A stretch of DNA of 64,000 nt. Source: an uncultured SAR116 cluster alpha proteobacterium (GTDB taxonomy: Bacteria > Pseudomonadota > Alphaproteobacteria > Puniceispirillales > Puniceispirillaceae). Positions 9,409 through 17,876 of this stretch are shown here, in pieces. The position numbers were made by a program, and so were the translations under genes. Every line of letters begins with the position of its first letter. Position 1 is the stretch's first letter. Under the pieces are notes generated by a model that worked only from the letters and a program-made list of their open reading frames with translations, searched no databases and was not told the DNA's origin. Location: contig CACPDC010000001.1 in NCBI GenBank assembly GCA_902632595.1, positions 62,001 through 126,000 on the forward strand. The letters are read 5' to 3'.

Positions 9409-10592
9409 TGGCTGTTACAAAATTTCTTTATCGGACAAGCATCAATCATCGTATTGTAGATTTTTGTCATCATCTCCGAAATAACGGTATAATGACTAGT
9501 CCGATTGATGCTGCTCATTGTTTGAATGTTTTAAGAGTGATAAACGCAAACGAACATCATGAGGTACGACTTGCATTTAAGTCTATTTTTGTAAGTAACA
9601 AAGACGGTTTTAATAGGTTCGACGAATTGTTTGACTCTTTTTGGTTTAATGAACGAAAACAGCGTCATGAACATGAAGCAATTGAGAATACTGGACCAAA
9701 GACAGTGACAAATAAAAATGCACCAAGTATTTTTGAAATAAATGGTTCCGGCAAAAGCGATAATATTGATTTACCTGACAACGATAATGACAAAGAAGCA
9801 AACACCTCAGGTAAAGGAAGACTTATTGCTGCTAAAACTATCAATACGATGACAACGGATATGAGAGAATTTATTCAAGCGGAAGACGAGAGTAAAGCAT
9901 CTGAAATTGCTCGGCGGATTGCGTCTGCTATACGCTATAAGTTATCTAGGCGACGAAAATTATCTAATCGGGGGAATACATTGGACATGAGACGCATAAT
10001 GCGAAAATCAATAGCTACTGATGGAGAGCCTCTAAAACTATTACGAAAACGAAAGCCGGAAACACCGATGCATCTTGTTGGTCTCATAGATGTATCTGGC
10101 TCAATGCAACCATATGCAAGAGTATTCCTATCATTTATAAAAGGTTTGATAGGGAATGATTTGCGAACAGATGCATTTCTTTTTCATACTAAACTTATGT
10201 GCGTAAGTGATGCTCTCAGAGATAATAATACATTACGTGCTGCGAACCGTTTGTCGATGATGGCGAGAGGTTTTGGTGGCGGTACTAAAATTGGCACATG
10301 CCTAAACAATTTCAATAAACAATTTATAGGTCGAATTCTAGGGCGCAAATCGTTAGTTATCATTATGTCAGATGGTTATGATACCGATGACACTGCTATT
10401 TTGGATTCCTCCCTTAAGCACTTAAAAAAAAGTGGTTGTAAACTCATTTGGCTAAATCCTTTACTAGGATGGAAGGACTATAAACCAGTTAATTCTAGTA
10501 TCATTACCGCCCTTCCATATTTGGATCTTTTTGCCCCCTGTAATACGTTGCAGAGTCTTTTAGTATTGGAAAACGAACTGAGAAGTCTATGA
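9408..10592 (+). CDS. coxE: von Willebrand factor A domain protein CoxE (CODH maturation)
   Basis: A 394-residue VWA-containing protein. The MIDAS motif DVSGS is at residues 228-232, followed by GFGGGTKIG and IIMSDGYDTDD, the other metal-site loops. The N-terminal half (residues 30-150) is variable and rich in charged and Asn residues. CoxE works with the ATPase CoxD in assembly of the CuSMo site. Start chosen at ATG 9408, which overlaps the coxD stop; a longer in-frame start at 9330 would lie inside coxD and has no support. The end overlaps coxF by four bases. Confidence 0.9.
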   Translation: MAVTKFLYRTSINHRIVDFCHHLRNNGIMTSPIDAAHCLNVLRVINANEHHEVRLAFKSIFVSNKDGFNRFDELFDSFWFNERKQRHEHEAIENTGPKTVTNKNAPSIFEINGSGKSDNIDLPDNDNDKEANTSGKGRLIAAKTINTMTTDMREFIQAEDESKASEIARRIASAIRYKLSRRRKLSNRGNTLDMRRIMRKSIATDGEPLKLLRKRKPETPMHLVGLIDVSGSMQPYARVFLSFIKGLIGNDLRTDAFLFHTKLMCVSDALRDNNTLRAANRLSMMARGFGGGTKIGTCLNNFNKQFIGRILGRKSLVIIMSDGYDTDDTAILDSSLKHLKKSGCKLIWLNPLLGWKDYKPVNSSIITALPYLDLFAPCNTLQSLLVLENELRSL

Positions 10593-11413
10593 GTAAATCA
10601 CCTAATAAATCTTTTGTTATAAAACAGCAACAGCTTCATTCTGATGGTGTGCCTCATGCAGTAGCCACAGTAGTTCGAACTATTTCATCTACTGCTGCAA
10701 AACCAGGAATGAAGGCAATAGTGCTAGAAAACGGCGAATTTAACCAAGGTTGGCTTGGGGGCGGGTGTGTTACGACTGCCGTGAGGAAAGCAGCCAAAAC
10801 AGCAATAAAAACAGGAGTGGCAACGCTTGTGTGTCTTCGTCCAGAAGAGTTGATAGATCACGAAAAAAGTCAAAATATGGTTACAATTGCACGCAACGGT
10901 TGTCCTAGTAAAGGTTCACTCGATATATTTGTAGAACCTGTTGTACCGCTGCCAGAGCTACTAATCTTTGGCAGTGGTCCAGTTGCAATTTCTTTATTAG
11001 AGATTGCTTATGGATTTGGATTTAAAGTTATATATTGCGGTACAAATGATGAGCTAAAAGTAAAGGCCGACCAATATCTCTCTTCCATATCAGAAGTTCA
11101 ACAAATAACTCCTAACTGCTCCGACAAATATTTGGTTATTGCTACGCAAGGGGTTAATGATGTTGCCACGCTTATATCTGCTTTATCAGTTAATCCCTCA
11201 TACATATCTTTCGTGGGAAGTCGTCGCAAATTTGCCTCCTATCATAATAAATTGCTAGATGCTGGTATAAAGCAAAAAGCCATAAGTGAAGTAAAATCAC
11301 CCGCAGGGTTGAATATTAATGCTGTGACACCTGAGGAAATAGCACTATCAATAATGGCAGAAATAGTTCAGGTTCGTCGAACAACAAAAATAATTGAGAC
11401 CATTGATGAATAA
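10589..11413 (+). CDS. coxF: XdhC/CoxF-family molybdenum cofactor sulfuration/insertion protein
   Basis: A 274-residue XdhC-type protein. The N-terminal XdhC/CoxI domain has the LGGGC motif at residues 56-60; the C-terminal Rossmann domain begins LLIFGSGPVA at about residue 125, and FVGSRRK sits near residue 210. XdhC proteins hold and deliver sulfurated cofactor to xanthine oxidase-family enzymes. The position right after coxE matches coxF of the Oligotropha cluster; coxI is also an XdhC protein, so the letter is by gene order. It overlaps mocA. Confidence 0.82.
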   Translation: MSKSPNKSFVIKQQQLHSDGVPHAVATVVRTISSTAAKPGMKAIVLENGEFNQGWLGGGCVTTAVRKAAKTAIKTGVATLVCLRPEELIDHEKSQNMVTIARNGCPSKGSLDIFVEPVVPLPELLIFGSGPVAISLLEIAYGFGFKVIYCGTNDELKVKADQYLSSISEVQQITPNCSDKYLVIATQGVNDVATLISALSVNPSYISFVGSRRKFASYHNKLLDAGIKQKAISEVKSPAGLNINAVTPEEIALSIMAEIVQVRRTTKIIETIDE

Positions 11414-12017
11414 TATTTCAGTAATTTTGCTGGCAGCAGGTCAATCAGTGAGGATGGGGAAAAAAAATAAATTACTTTTGCCCTTTAAAGGAGAACCGCT
11501 GGTTCGTCGGTCAGCAAGAATTTTATCGTCCATCTCTAATTCTAAGGTATTTGTAGTATTGGGCCACGAAGCCAGTCAAGTGCAAGAGGCATTATCTGGT
11601 ATGGAAATTATTACAACTTTCAATGATTTCTATATTAAAGGACAAATGAGTAGTGTTTTTCATGGATTATCCAAAGCAGATGAAGCTGAAAATTATATGA
11701 TTGCACCCGCAGATTTGCCCCATTTGTCACTCAATGATTGCCGCAATCTTCTCAAATCGCATCAAAAAACTGAGCAAGAGCACATAACCATTCCGATGCT
11801 GTTTTCAAAAAATGAAACAAAACGTGGAAATCCCATTATACTCTCGAATTTAGCCCGTAATATGGTTATTGCTGGGGGATTAAACCTTGGGTGTCGAGGT
11901 TTGATAGAACGTCAACCAGAATTAATTAATGCTTATCCAACTAAATCAGACGGGTTCTTTTTTGACATTGACACTCCTGCTTCTTACCAAAACGAAAAAA
12001 TGAGAAATAGAAATTAA
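11406..12017 (+). CDS. mocA: Molybdenum cofactor cytidylyltransferase MocA
   Basis: A 203-residue nucleotidyltransferase. The N-terminal LLAAGQS-RMG-NKLL motif (residues 9-25) is the CTP/GTP-binding signature, and PADLPHLS holds the metal-binding aspartate. MocA joins CMP to molybdopterin, making the cytosine dinucleotide form used by CODH, so the gene fits the operon chemically. Start taken at ATG 11406, which overlaps the coxF stop; TTG 11394 would only add four residues. MobA (GTP) is the alternative; the motif spacing and context favour MocA. Confidence 0.85.
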   Translation: MNNISVILLAAGQSVRMGKKNKLLLPFKGEPLVRRSARILSSISNSKVFVVLGHEASQVQEALSGMEIITTFNDFYIKGQMSSVFHGLSKADEAENYMIAPADLPHLSLNDCRNLLKSHQKTEQEHITIPMLFSKNETKRGNPIILSNLARNMVIAGGLNLGCRGLIERQPELINAYPTKSDGFFFDIDTPASYQNEKMRNRN

Positions 12018-12036
12018 CTTTAACCTGCCGTTTTAA

Positions 12037-12522
12037 ATGACTGGCACTACAAGAGAATATAAATTGGAATTACAAGATGAAATAATAATCCCAGCTACTC
12101 GAGATAAAGTATTTGAGGCATTAAATGATATCAATGTTCTTAAAGAGTGTATTCCAGGATGTGAGGAATTATCTAGAGAAAAAGAAAATGAATTAATAGC
12201 AAAAGTTACTCTAAAGATTGGACCAGTCAAAGCTCGTTTTGGTGGCCGTGTTATACTTGATCCAAGCAAAGCCCCAAGTGCATTTAGTCTTTCCGGTGAG
12301 GGAGACGGTGGAATCGCTGGTTTTGCAAAAGGTGGTGCCGATGTAGAATTAATTGAAAGTGACGCGGAAACTATACTGCGTTACGCTGCAAAAGCAGAAA
12401 CGGGCGGAAAATTAGCTCAACTAGGAGCTAGATTAATCACTAGCACCGCAAAAAAACTCTCTAAGATGTTCTTTGAAAGATTTTTAAAGGTCATGAGTGG
12501 AGAGATAGAGCTTAAAAAATAA
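12037..12522 (+). CDS. coxG: CoxG, SRPBCC-family CODH membrane recruitment protein
   Basis: A 161-residue START/SRPBCC protein with a hydrophobic pocket fold. It opens with the CoxG pattern (LQDEIIIPATRDKVFEALND), and GEGDGGIAGFAKGGADV is the second family landmark. CoxG recruits CODH to the membrane and has been proposed to bring quinone to it. This copy ends in an amphipathic LSKMFFERFLKVMSG segment and lacks the long C-terminal tail of some homologues. It is the last gene of the cox run, 19 bases after mocA, and converges on the DCC gene. Confidence 0.9.
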   Translation: MTGTTREYKLELQDEIIIPATRDKVFEALNDINVLKECIPGCEELSREKENELIAKVTLKIGPVKARFGGRVILDPSKAPSAFSLSGEGDGGIAGFAKGGADVELIESDAETILRYAAKAETGGKLAQLGARLITSTAKKLSKMFFERFLKVMSGEIELKK

Positions 12523-12678
12523 CTAATTCTGATTAAAAAATTATAATAATGTTGAAACGAAGTATACCCGTCTCAATTCATACTTGTTAATTTTTTCTTA
12601 TTCTAAAATCTTTTTTCAACAGGCTGGCCTTTAAAAAATATCCCACTTATATTTGAATGTTTAAAAAGTAAAAGCTCA

Positions 12679-13074
12679 CTAAATAGTGCGTCTTCTTTTA
12701 CTTGTATCATCTTTATCCAATGCAATTTGACAATGCTCTAAACGGGAAAATCTATAACGAGAAAACATGTCATAGAATATATAGGCTACATGCTTTACCC
12801 CTGGTAATCCTATGAATTTACCTAAGTAAAACCAATTTTCAAGTTTCATCCAAATAACCAAGAAGGCGTCCACACCAATATGCCATTTGCCATCATCATC
12901 TAGCACATGTAGCGCACGAAGTGCTGTACTTTGAGAAATATCGTATTTATTTAATGGGGTTGGATCCTCTGCTATATCGTACCATTTGAAAATGCCTTCC
13001 CTAGCAATATTACGATAATATTTTATCTCTTTACTACAAAGACCACACTTACCGTCAAAAAATACATTTATCAA
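12679..13074 (-). CDS. DCC-family thiol-disulfide oxidoreductase (DUF393)
   Basis: A 131-residue thioredoxin-fold protein of the DCC family, named for the D-x-x-C-x-x-C start. Here FFDGKCGLC gives Cys10 and Cys13, and the middle has IAEDPTPLNKYDIS and ALHVLDDDGKWHIG, as in DUF393. The C-terminal part (FIGLPGVKHVAYIFYDMFSRYRF) is the usual hydrophobic tail. It converges with coxG and is divergent from the multi-iron-sulfur cyclase gene, sharing a 294-base upstream region with it. A redox role is inferred from the family. Confidence 0.85.
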   Translation of the reverse strand: MINVFFDGKCGLCSKEIKYYRNIAREGIFKWYDIAEDPTPLNKYDISQSTALRALHVLDDDGKWHIGVDAFLVIWMKLENWFYLGKFIGLPGVKHVAYIFYDMFSRYRFSRLEHCQIALDKDDTSKRRRTI

Positions 13075-13340
13075 TATACCATCCTCATTGAATTAACTCA
13101 GATATAAACTAAAATCTTTTTATTATTTGTTCTATTATATAAAACTAATTAGAGATTTTTGAATAAGCGATATTAAAAAATGTCTATTAAAAACATTTTG
13201 CTATGTCATAGTTATTTTCTTGGCCAAACTTTAAAACTCTAATTAAACAATTTTTTTTTATTTTTTTAAAAGTTTTTTTGTTGGACTAGACGCTTTAAAA
13301 TTTTAATATCTAAAATTTTTATAGAATTTCGTTTGAGGAA

Positions 13341-13357
13341 TCCACCAAATTAGTGGA
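13341..13357 (+). promoter_or_regulatory. Short hairpin overlapping the Shine-Dalgarno of the iron-sulfur cyclase gene
   Basis: TCCAC at 13341-13345 can pair with GTGGA at 13353-13357. The right arm includes three bases of GGAG (13355-13358), the only good ribosome site before ATG 13369. The stem is short (five to six pairs), so it may slightly mask the site or mean nothing. Confidence 0.35.
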
Positions 13358-13368
13358 GATTAGAATTA

Positions 13369-14907
13369 ATGAGTATTAGCAAACCTATTTCAATTGATGT
13401 GGAGAGTGGCTCTAATTACTTTTGGTGCAGCTGTGGAAAAAGTGAGAAGCAGCCCTTTTGTGATGGTAGTCACGTTGGTTCCGACTATTCTCCACTCAAA
13501 TTTACTGCTGAAAAAGCAGAGGTTGTCTATTTTTGTGGCTGCAAAAATACAAATAATGCCCCTTTTTGTGATGGAAGCCACAATAAATTAGAGCTAATAG
13601 AGGAGCAAAATAAAATTTTTTCTGCTCATATCCAACCCGACGATATCAAAATAGATGTTGGTGGAGATGAATCTATTTTAATTGCTGCTTTGCGCAATAA
13701 TATAAATCATCTGAGTGCATGCGGAGGAACAGGTAAGTGTTCCACTTGTCGTGTTGAAATAATTGATGGCATGGAAAATTGTCTTCCTCGGAACGATGTT
13801 GAGGCACTACTTGCCAATAGGCTATCTTTCCCACCAAACATCAGACTAGGTTGTCAAACTAAATTAAAAGGTAATGTGTCTTACCGAAGACTTTTATTGG
13901 ATAAGAGAGATGCAGACCTAAATAATTATGTAACAGAGCAACGATTGGAATCCGTTGGAACACTTAGAAATTTAACTATTTTATTTTGTGATATTAAAGG
14001 TTTTACACCTTTTTCTGAGTCCTTATCTGCATACGACGTAATATTTATCTTAAATCGATATTTTTCAATAATGAGGGAGGTTATTATTCGTCATGAAGGA
14101 GAAATTAATAATTATATAGGTGATGCGATTTTGGCAATTTTTGGCTTAAAGGAATCTAGACAACAAACATTAAGAGCTGTGAGTGCTGCCCTTGAAATGC
14201 TGCGAGCTATGGACGAATTTAAAATTTATTTGAATAATGCTTATGGGAACGATTTTGATATTAGAGTTGGCCTACATTACGGAGAAGTTATTTCAGGTTC
14301 TGTTGGGCAAGGTGAAGATAAGAAAGTGACAGTAATTGGAGATGCGGTAAATATAGCAAGCAGGATTGAAGCGATCAATAAAGAAGCGGGAACGAGATTT
14401 TTAGTTTCTGAAAATGTATATGAACAAGTGAAAGATAATGTTGTTGTTGAAAATTTTCTTAGATTAAAACTTAGGGGAGTAAGTAATCTTATTACGCTTC
14501 ATGAAATAAGTGGAATAAATAATGATGCATTGAAGCTCAATATTACAGAAACCGAGAAAAAAATTGATGGTAAGACATGGTTTAGAACATTACCACTCAG
14601 TGAGTTAATGGATGGCGAAAAGAAAAAATACACTGTGAAAAACAAGGAAATATTACTTATAAATCAAGGCAGCATTTTTGCTATAGAGAATCTATGTCCG
14701 CATATGGATTTGCCACTTGACATTGGTCAGATAACAGAAAGAGATACGATATTATGTCCTTATCATAATAGCGAATTTAGCTTTAAATCCGGAGAAGTTA
14801 AAAAATGGGTTGGAGGTTCTCCAGATGCATACCAAAAAGAATGTAAACCACTTAACATTATAAATGTAAGACAGGATGAGGAATATATTTGGGTGAGTGA
14901 TCATTAG
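13369..14907 (+). CDS. Multi-iron-sulfur class III nucleotide cyclase: CDGSH-CDGSH-ferredoxin-cyclase-Rieske
   Basis: A 512-residue soluble protein with five domains. Two CDGSH domains carry full C-x-C-x2-(S/T)-x3-P-x-CDGSH motifs: Cys20, Cys22, Cys31, His35 and Cys56, Cys58, Cys67, His71. A plant-type [2Fe-2S] ferredoxin domain (about 82-175) has Cys118, Cys124, Cys127 and Cys162. The class III cyclase domain (about 198-380) has metal aspartates Asp208 and Asp252, transition-state Asn328 and Arg332, but Asn248 where adenylate cyclases usually have the base-reading Lys; Thr321 is at the partner site. A Rieske domain (about 402-510) has Cys443, His445, Cys463 and His466. Ferredoxin-cyclase fusions are known; I know of none adding CDGSH and Rieske domains. 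Likely makes cAMP in response to redox or iron-sulfur state; inference. Confidence 0.9.
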   Translation: MSISKPISIDVESGSNYFWCSCGKSEKQPFCDGSHVGSDYSPLKFTAEKAEVVYFCGCKNTNNAPFCDGSHNKLELIEEQNKIFSAHIQPDDIKIDVGGDESILIAALRNNINHLSACGGTGKCSTCRVEIIDGMENCLPRNDVEALLANRLSFPPNIRLGCQTKLKGNVSYRRLLLDKRDADLNNYVTEQRLESVGTLRNLTILFCDIKGFTPFSESLSAYDVIFILNRYFSIMREVIIRHEGEINNYIGDAILAIFGLKESRQQTLRAVSAALEMLRAMDEFKIYLNNAYGNDFDIRVGLHYGEVISGSVGQGEDKKVTVIGDAVNIASRIEAINKEAGTRFLVSENVYEQVKDNVVVENFLRLKLRGVSNLITLHEISGINNDALKLNITETEKKIDGKTWFRTLPLSELMDGEKKKYTVKNKEILLINQGSIFAIENLCPHMDLPLDIGQITERDTILCPYHNSEFSFKSGEVKKWVGGSPDAYQKECKPLNIINVRQDEEYIWVSDH

Positions 14908-15288
14908 TTTAATGGGTTTGAGCGGTTAAAATGTCTAATTTGTTATTTACGTTTCATTATTAAAGACGGTATATTACTTATCAGAGGCTTACCTTTTTTG
15001 ATTTGAAGAGAAAAATTTTGAAAAAGTTGCTTTTGTCTAATTAGGTTTTGTTAGATGCCAAATTTCTTGGTCAAACTGATTCTAAGACAAAATAATTTTA
15101 ATGGAGCTTAACTTTGATTTTTTCTTTCAGGAGCCCCAGTTTCCAAATATTTTTTCAAAATTTTGCATAGAAAAAATATATTTCTACTCGAAATTGGTTT
15201 TTTGTATTAACGTTTTCGAAAGGAATAATTAAATAGAAACTCAAAAAGTTAAACCTCAAGAAAGATTAAAGAAAAAGGAGAATGACAC
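14908..15288. other. 381-base intergenic region
   Basis: AT-rich, with no supported reading frame on either strand. It should contain the promoter of the Dpp-type operon; AAAAGGAG at about 15275 is the ribosome site for the binding protein. I see no convincing terminator for the cyclase gene and no palindromic operator. Confidence 0.5.
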
Positions 15289-16833
15289 ATGTTTAAAAAA
15301 TTAGTGATTCCCGCATTGATGATTTCTTTTACAATCTCATCAGCTACTGCCGAAACTGTTCGTTGGGCAAGAGCTGGAGATGGTATCACAATGGACCCAC
15401 ATGCGCAAAATGAGGGCCCAACACATGCACTGAATCATCAGATCTATGACTCACTGCTTCAACGGGACATGTCAGGCGCAATTATACCTTCACTTGCAAC
15501 AGACTGGTCTGCTTTGCCAGATAATCCGAAAATTTGGAGATTCAATCTTCGAAAAGGTGTAAAGTTTCACAATGGTGCCAGCTTTGATTCTGAGGATGTG
15601 GTTTTTTCTTTAAATAGAGCAATGGCAGACGGTTCCGAAATGAAAGAACTACTGTCATCCATTAAAGAAGTTCGTGCTGTAGATAGCCATGTTGTTGATA
15701 TAGAAACTAATGGCGCTAATCCACTTCTTATCAATAACTTGACTAATATGTTTATGATGGACAGAGGTTGGTCGGAAGCAAATGATGTGATGACACCGCA
15801 TGATGTTGCAAAGGGGGAAACAAATTTTGCAACTATGAATACAAATGGAACCGGTGCTTTCATGCTTGTAAGTAGGTCAGTTGACGAGAAAACTGTACTC
15901 AAGGCAAACCCGGATTATTGGGGTAAAAATATGTATCCAAATCAAGTTACAGAAATTATCTATACTCCAATCCAATCATCGGCAACACGTGTCGCAGCTC
16001 TGCTATCAGGAGAGGTAGATATTATCCAAGATGTTCCAGTGCAAGATCTTGGTAGAGTATCATCGACAGATGGATTAAAACTAGCTACCGCAGCGCAAAA
16101 CCGCGTAATTTTTCTTGGTCTTAATACAGTTGAGGGACCAACAGCTGAACTTAAAGTACGTCAGGCGATGAATATAGCCATTAATCGAGAATCCATTAAG
16201 AAGGTAGTGATGCGTGGTCAATCTGACCCAACTGGCGTCATCATGCCCCCCTTTGTAAACGGGTGGACGGAGAAGCTTAACGAATATCCAGCTTACGAAT
16301 TGGATAAAGCAAAAGCTCTTATGTCTGAAGCTGGTTATAGCAATGGGTTTGACATAGTTCTTAATTGTCCGAATGACCGCTATATAAATGATGAGGCTAT
16401 TTGTCAGGCAGCGGTAGGCATGATGGCTCAAATTGGTATCAATGTAACATTGGATGCCAAACCGAAGGCGCAACATTTTCCAATTGCAAAGGGTGGTGAA
16501 GCTGACTTTTACATGCTTGGTTGGGGTGTGCCAACATTTGATTCTCATTATATTTTTAACTATTTAGTGCATACTCAAACCGATGACCGAGGCTCATGGA
16601 ACCCAACGGGGTACTCAAACGCAGAGGTTGATGCCATGATAGTAAGTCTTGAGTCCGAAACCGACCTTTCAAAGCGGAATGATACAATCAGCAAAATTTG
16701 GGCCAATGTTCAGGATGCACAGATGTATCTTCCAATTCATAATCAGGTTTTGAATTGGGGAATGAGATCAGGAATAGAATTTGACGTTCAACCTGAAGAT
16801 CAACCTCATTTTCAATTTTTGAAATTTAACTAG
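15289..16833 (+). CDS. Periplasmic oligopeptide/dipeptide-type substrate-binding protein (SBP family 5)
   Basis: A 514-residue DppA/OppA-family binding protein. Residues 1-21 form a Sec signal peptide (MFKKLVIPALMISF) with likely cleavage after SATA. The mature part opens VRWARAGDGITMDPHAQNEG and contains the family signature LRKGVKFHNGASFDSEDVVFS around residue 90. It heads an operon with two permeases and a fused double ATPase. A strong hairpin follows the stop, a common way to give the binding protein more mRNA than the membrane parts. Ligand could be peptides, glutathione or other compounds; the sequence does not say. Confidence 0.92.
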   Translation: MFKKLVIPALMISFTISSATAETVRWARAGDGITMDPHAQNEGPTHALNHQIYDSLLQRDMSGAIIPSLATDWSALPDNPKIWRFNLRKGVKFHNGASFDSEDVVFSLNRAMADGSEMKELLSSIKEVRAVDSHVVDIETNGANPLLINNLTNMFMMDRGWSEANDVMTPHDVAKGETNFATMNTNGTGAFMLVSRSVDEKTVLKANPDYWGKNMYPNQVTEIIYTPIQSSATRVAALLSGEVDIIQDVPVQDLGRVSSTDGLKLATAAQNRVIFLGLNTVEGPTAELKVRQAMNIAINRESIKKVVMRGQSDPTGVIMPPFVNGWTEKLNEYPAYELDKAKALMSEAGYSNGFDIVLNCPNDRYINDEAICQAAVGMMAQIGINVTLDAKPKAQHFPIAKGGEADFYMLGWGVPTFDSHYIFNYLVHTQTDDRGSWNPTGYSNAEVDAMIVSLESETDLSKRNDTISKIWANVQDAQMYLPIHNQVLNWGMRSGIEFDVQPEDQPHFQFLKFN

Positions 16834-16847
16834 AAGATTAAAATTCA

Positions 16848-16871
16848 GCCGACTGGGTTTGCTCAGTCGGC
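16848..16871 (+). terminator. Hairpin after the binding protein gene (attenuator or mRNA stabiliser)
   Basis: GCCGACTG (16848-16855) pairs with CAGTCGGC (16864-16871), extended inward by a wobble and a G-C pair to a four-base loop. No T run follows, so it probably protects the upstream mRNA or causes partial termination rather than full stop. Confidence 0.65.
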
Positions 16872-16888
16872 AGATTTATTGAAAAAAA

Positions 16889-17872
16889 ATGATTTTCATA
16901 ATAGCTAGACGTATCTTGCAAGCAATTATGGTCTTGTTATTGGTTGCATTGGTTTCATTTATTATATTTAGGTTTGTCGGAAACCCTGTTGAGAATTTGA
17001 TGGGGCAAGAAGCAACGTTGGCTCAACGCGCTGCTTTGGAAGAGGCTCTAGGATTAAATGACCCAATCTTCATACAATATTTTGAATTTTTGTGGAGGGC
17101 AATAAATTTTGACTTTGGAAACTCCTATCGTGGTGCACTTCCTGTCTCAGAATTAATTATTTCAAGATTACCAGCTACTATTGAATTGGCATTAAGTTCC
17201 GCCATACTCGGTGTATCTTTGGGGGTAATACTGGGTATTTATACAGCAATTAAACGTGGTAGCATTATTTCAAATTTAATTTTGTCCTCTTCCCTGATTG
17301 GAGTTTCTTTACCAACATTTTTAATTGGGGTTCTTTTGATCTGGCTGTTTTCGGTTGAATTAAACTGGTTACCTTCGTTCGGCCGTGGAGAAGTTGTAGA
17401 ACTCGGTTGGTGGTCAACAGGTTTTCTAACCGTTAGTGGCATAAAGTCACTAATTTTACCTAGTATTACGCTAGGTTTGTATCAAATGACATTAGTAATG
17501 AGACTTACTCGAGCAGAAATGTTAGAGGTGTTAAAACAAGATTACATCCGACTAGCTTATGCGCTAGGACTGACCAAAAGACAAATCTATTTTTTCCATG
17601 CATTGCCAAACATTTTGATTCCAGTAATTACTATCGCCGGCCTCCAACTTGGCTCTGTTATAGCCTTTGCTATAATAACTGAAACGGTATTTCAATGGCC
17701 AGGTGTTGGCTTACTATTTATCAACGCAGTATATTTTGTCGATATACCTGTAATGAGCGCATATTTATTATTAGTAGGATTTGCTTTTGTTATAATTAAC
17801 CTTTTCGTTGATTTAGCTTATCTCTTAATTGACCCAAGGTTACGCGATAGCCAATTGCGACGAGAAGTATAA
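16889..17872 (+). CDS. DppB-type ABC transporter permease
   Basis: A 327-residue inner-membrane permease with about six helices. The N-terminus (MIFIIARRILQAIMVLLLVALVSFIIFRFVG...) is the standard DppB/OppB first helix, and the LGLNDPIFIQYFEFL segment follows. The EAA coupling loop is recognisable as YIRLAYALGLTKRQIYFFHALPN. It is second in the Dpp-type operon and five bases before the start of the next permease. Confidence 0.92.
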   Translation: MIFIIARRILQAIMVLLLVALVSFIIFRFVGNPVENLMGQEATLAQRAALEEALGLNDPIFIQYFEFLWRAINFDFGNSYRGALPVSELIISRLPATIELALSSAILGVSLGVILGIYTAIKRGSIISNLILSSSLIGVSLPTFLIGVLLIWLFSVELNWLPSFGRGEVVELGWWSTGFLTVSGIKSLILPSITLGLYQMTLVMRLTRAEMLEVLKQDYIRLAYALGLTKRQIYFFHALPNILIPVITIAGLQLGSVIAFAIITETVFQWPGVGLLFINAVYFVDIPVMSAYLLLVGFAFVIINLFVDLAYLLIDPRLRDSQLRREV

Positions 17873-17876
17873 AACA

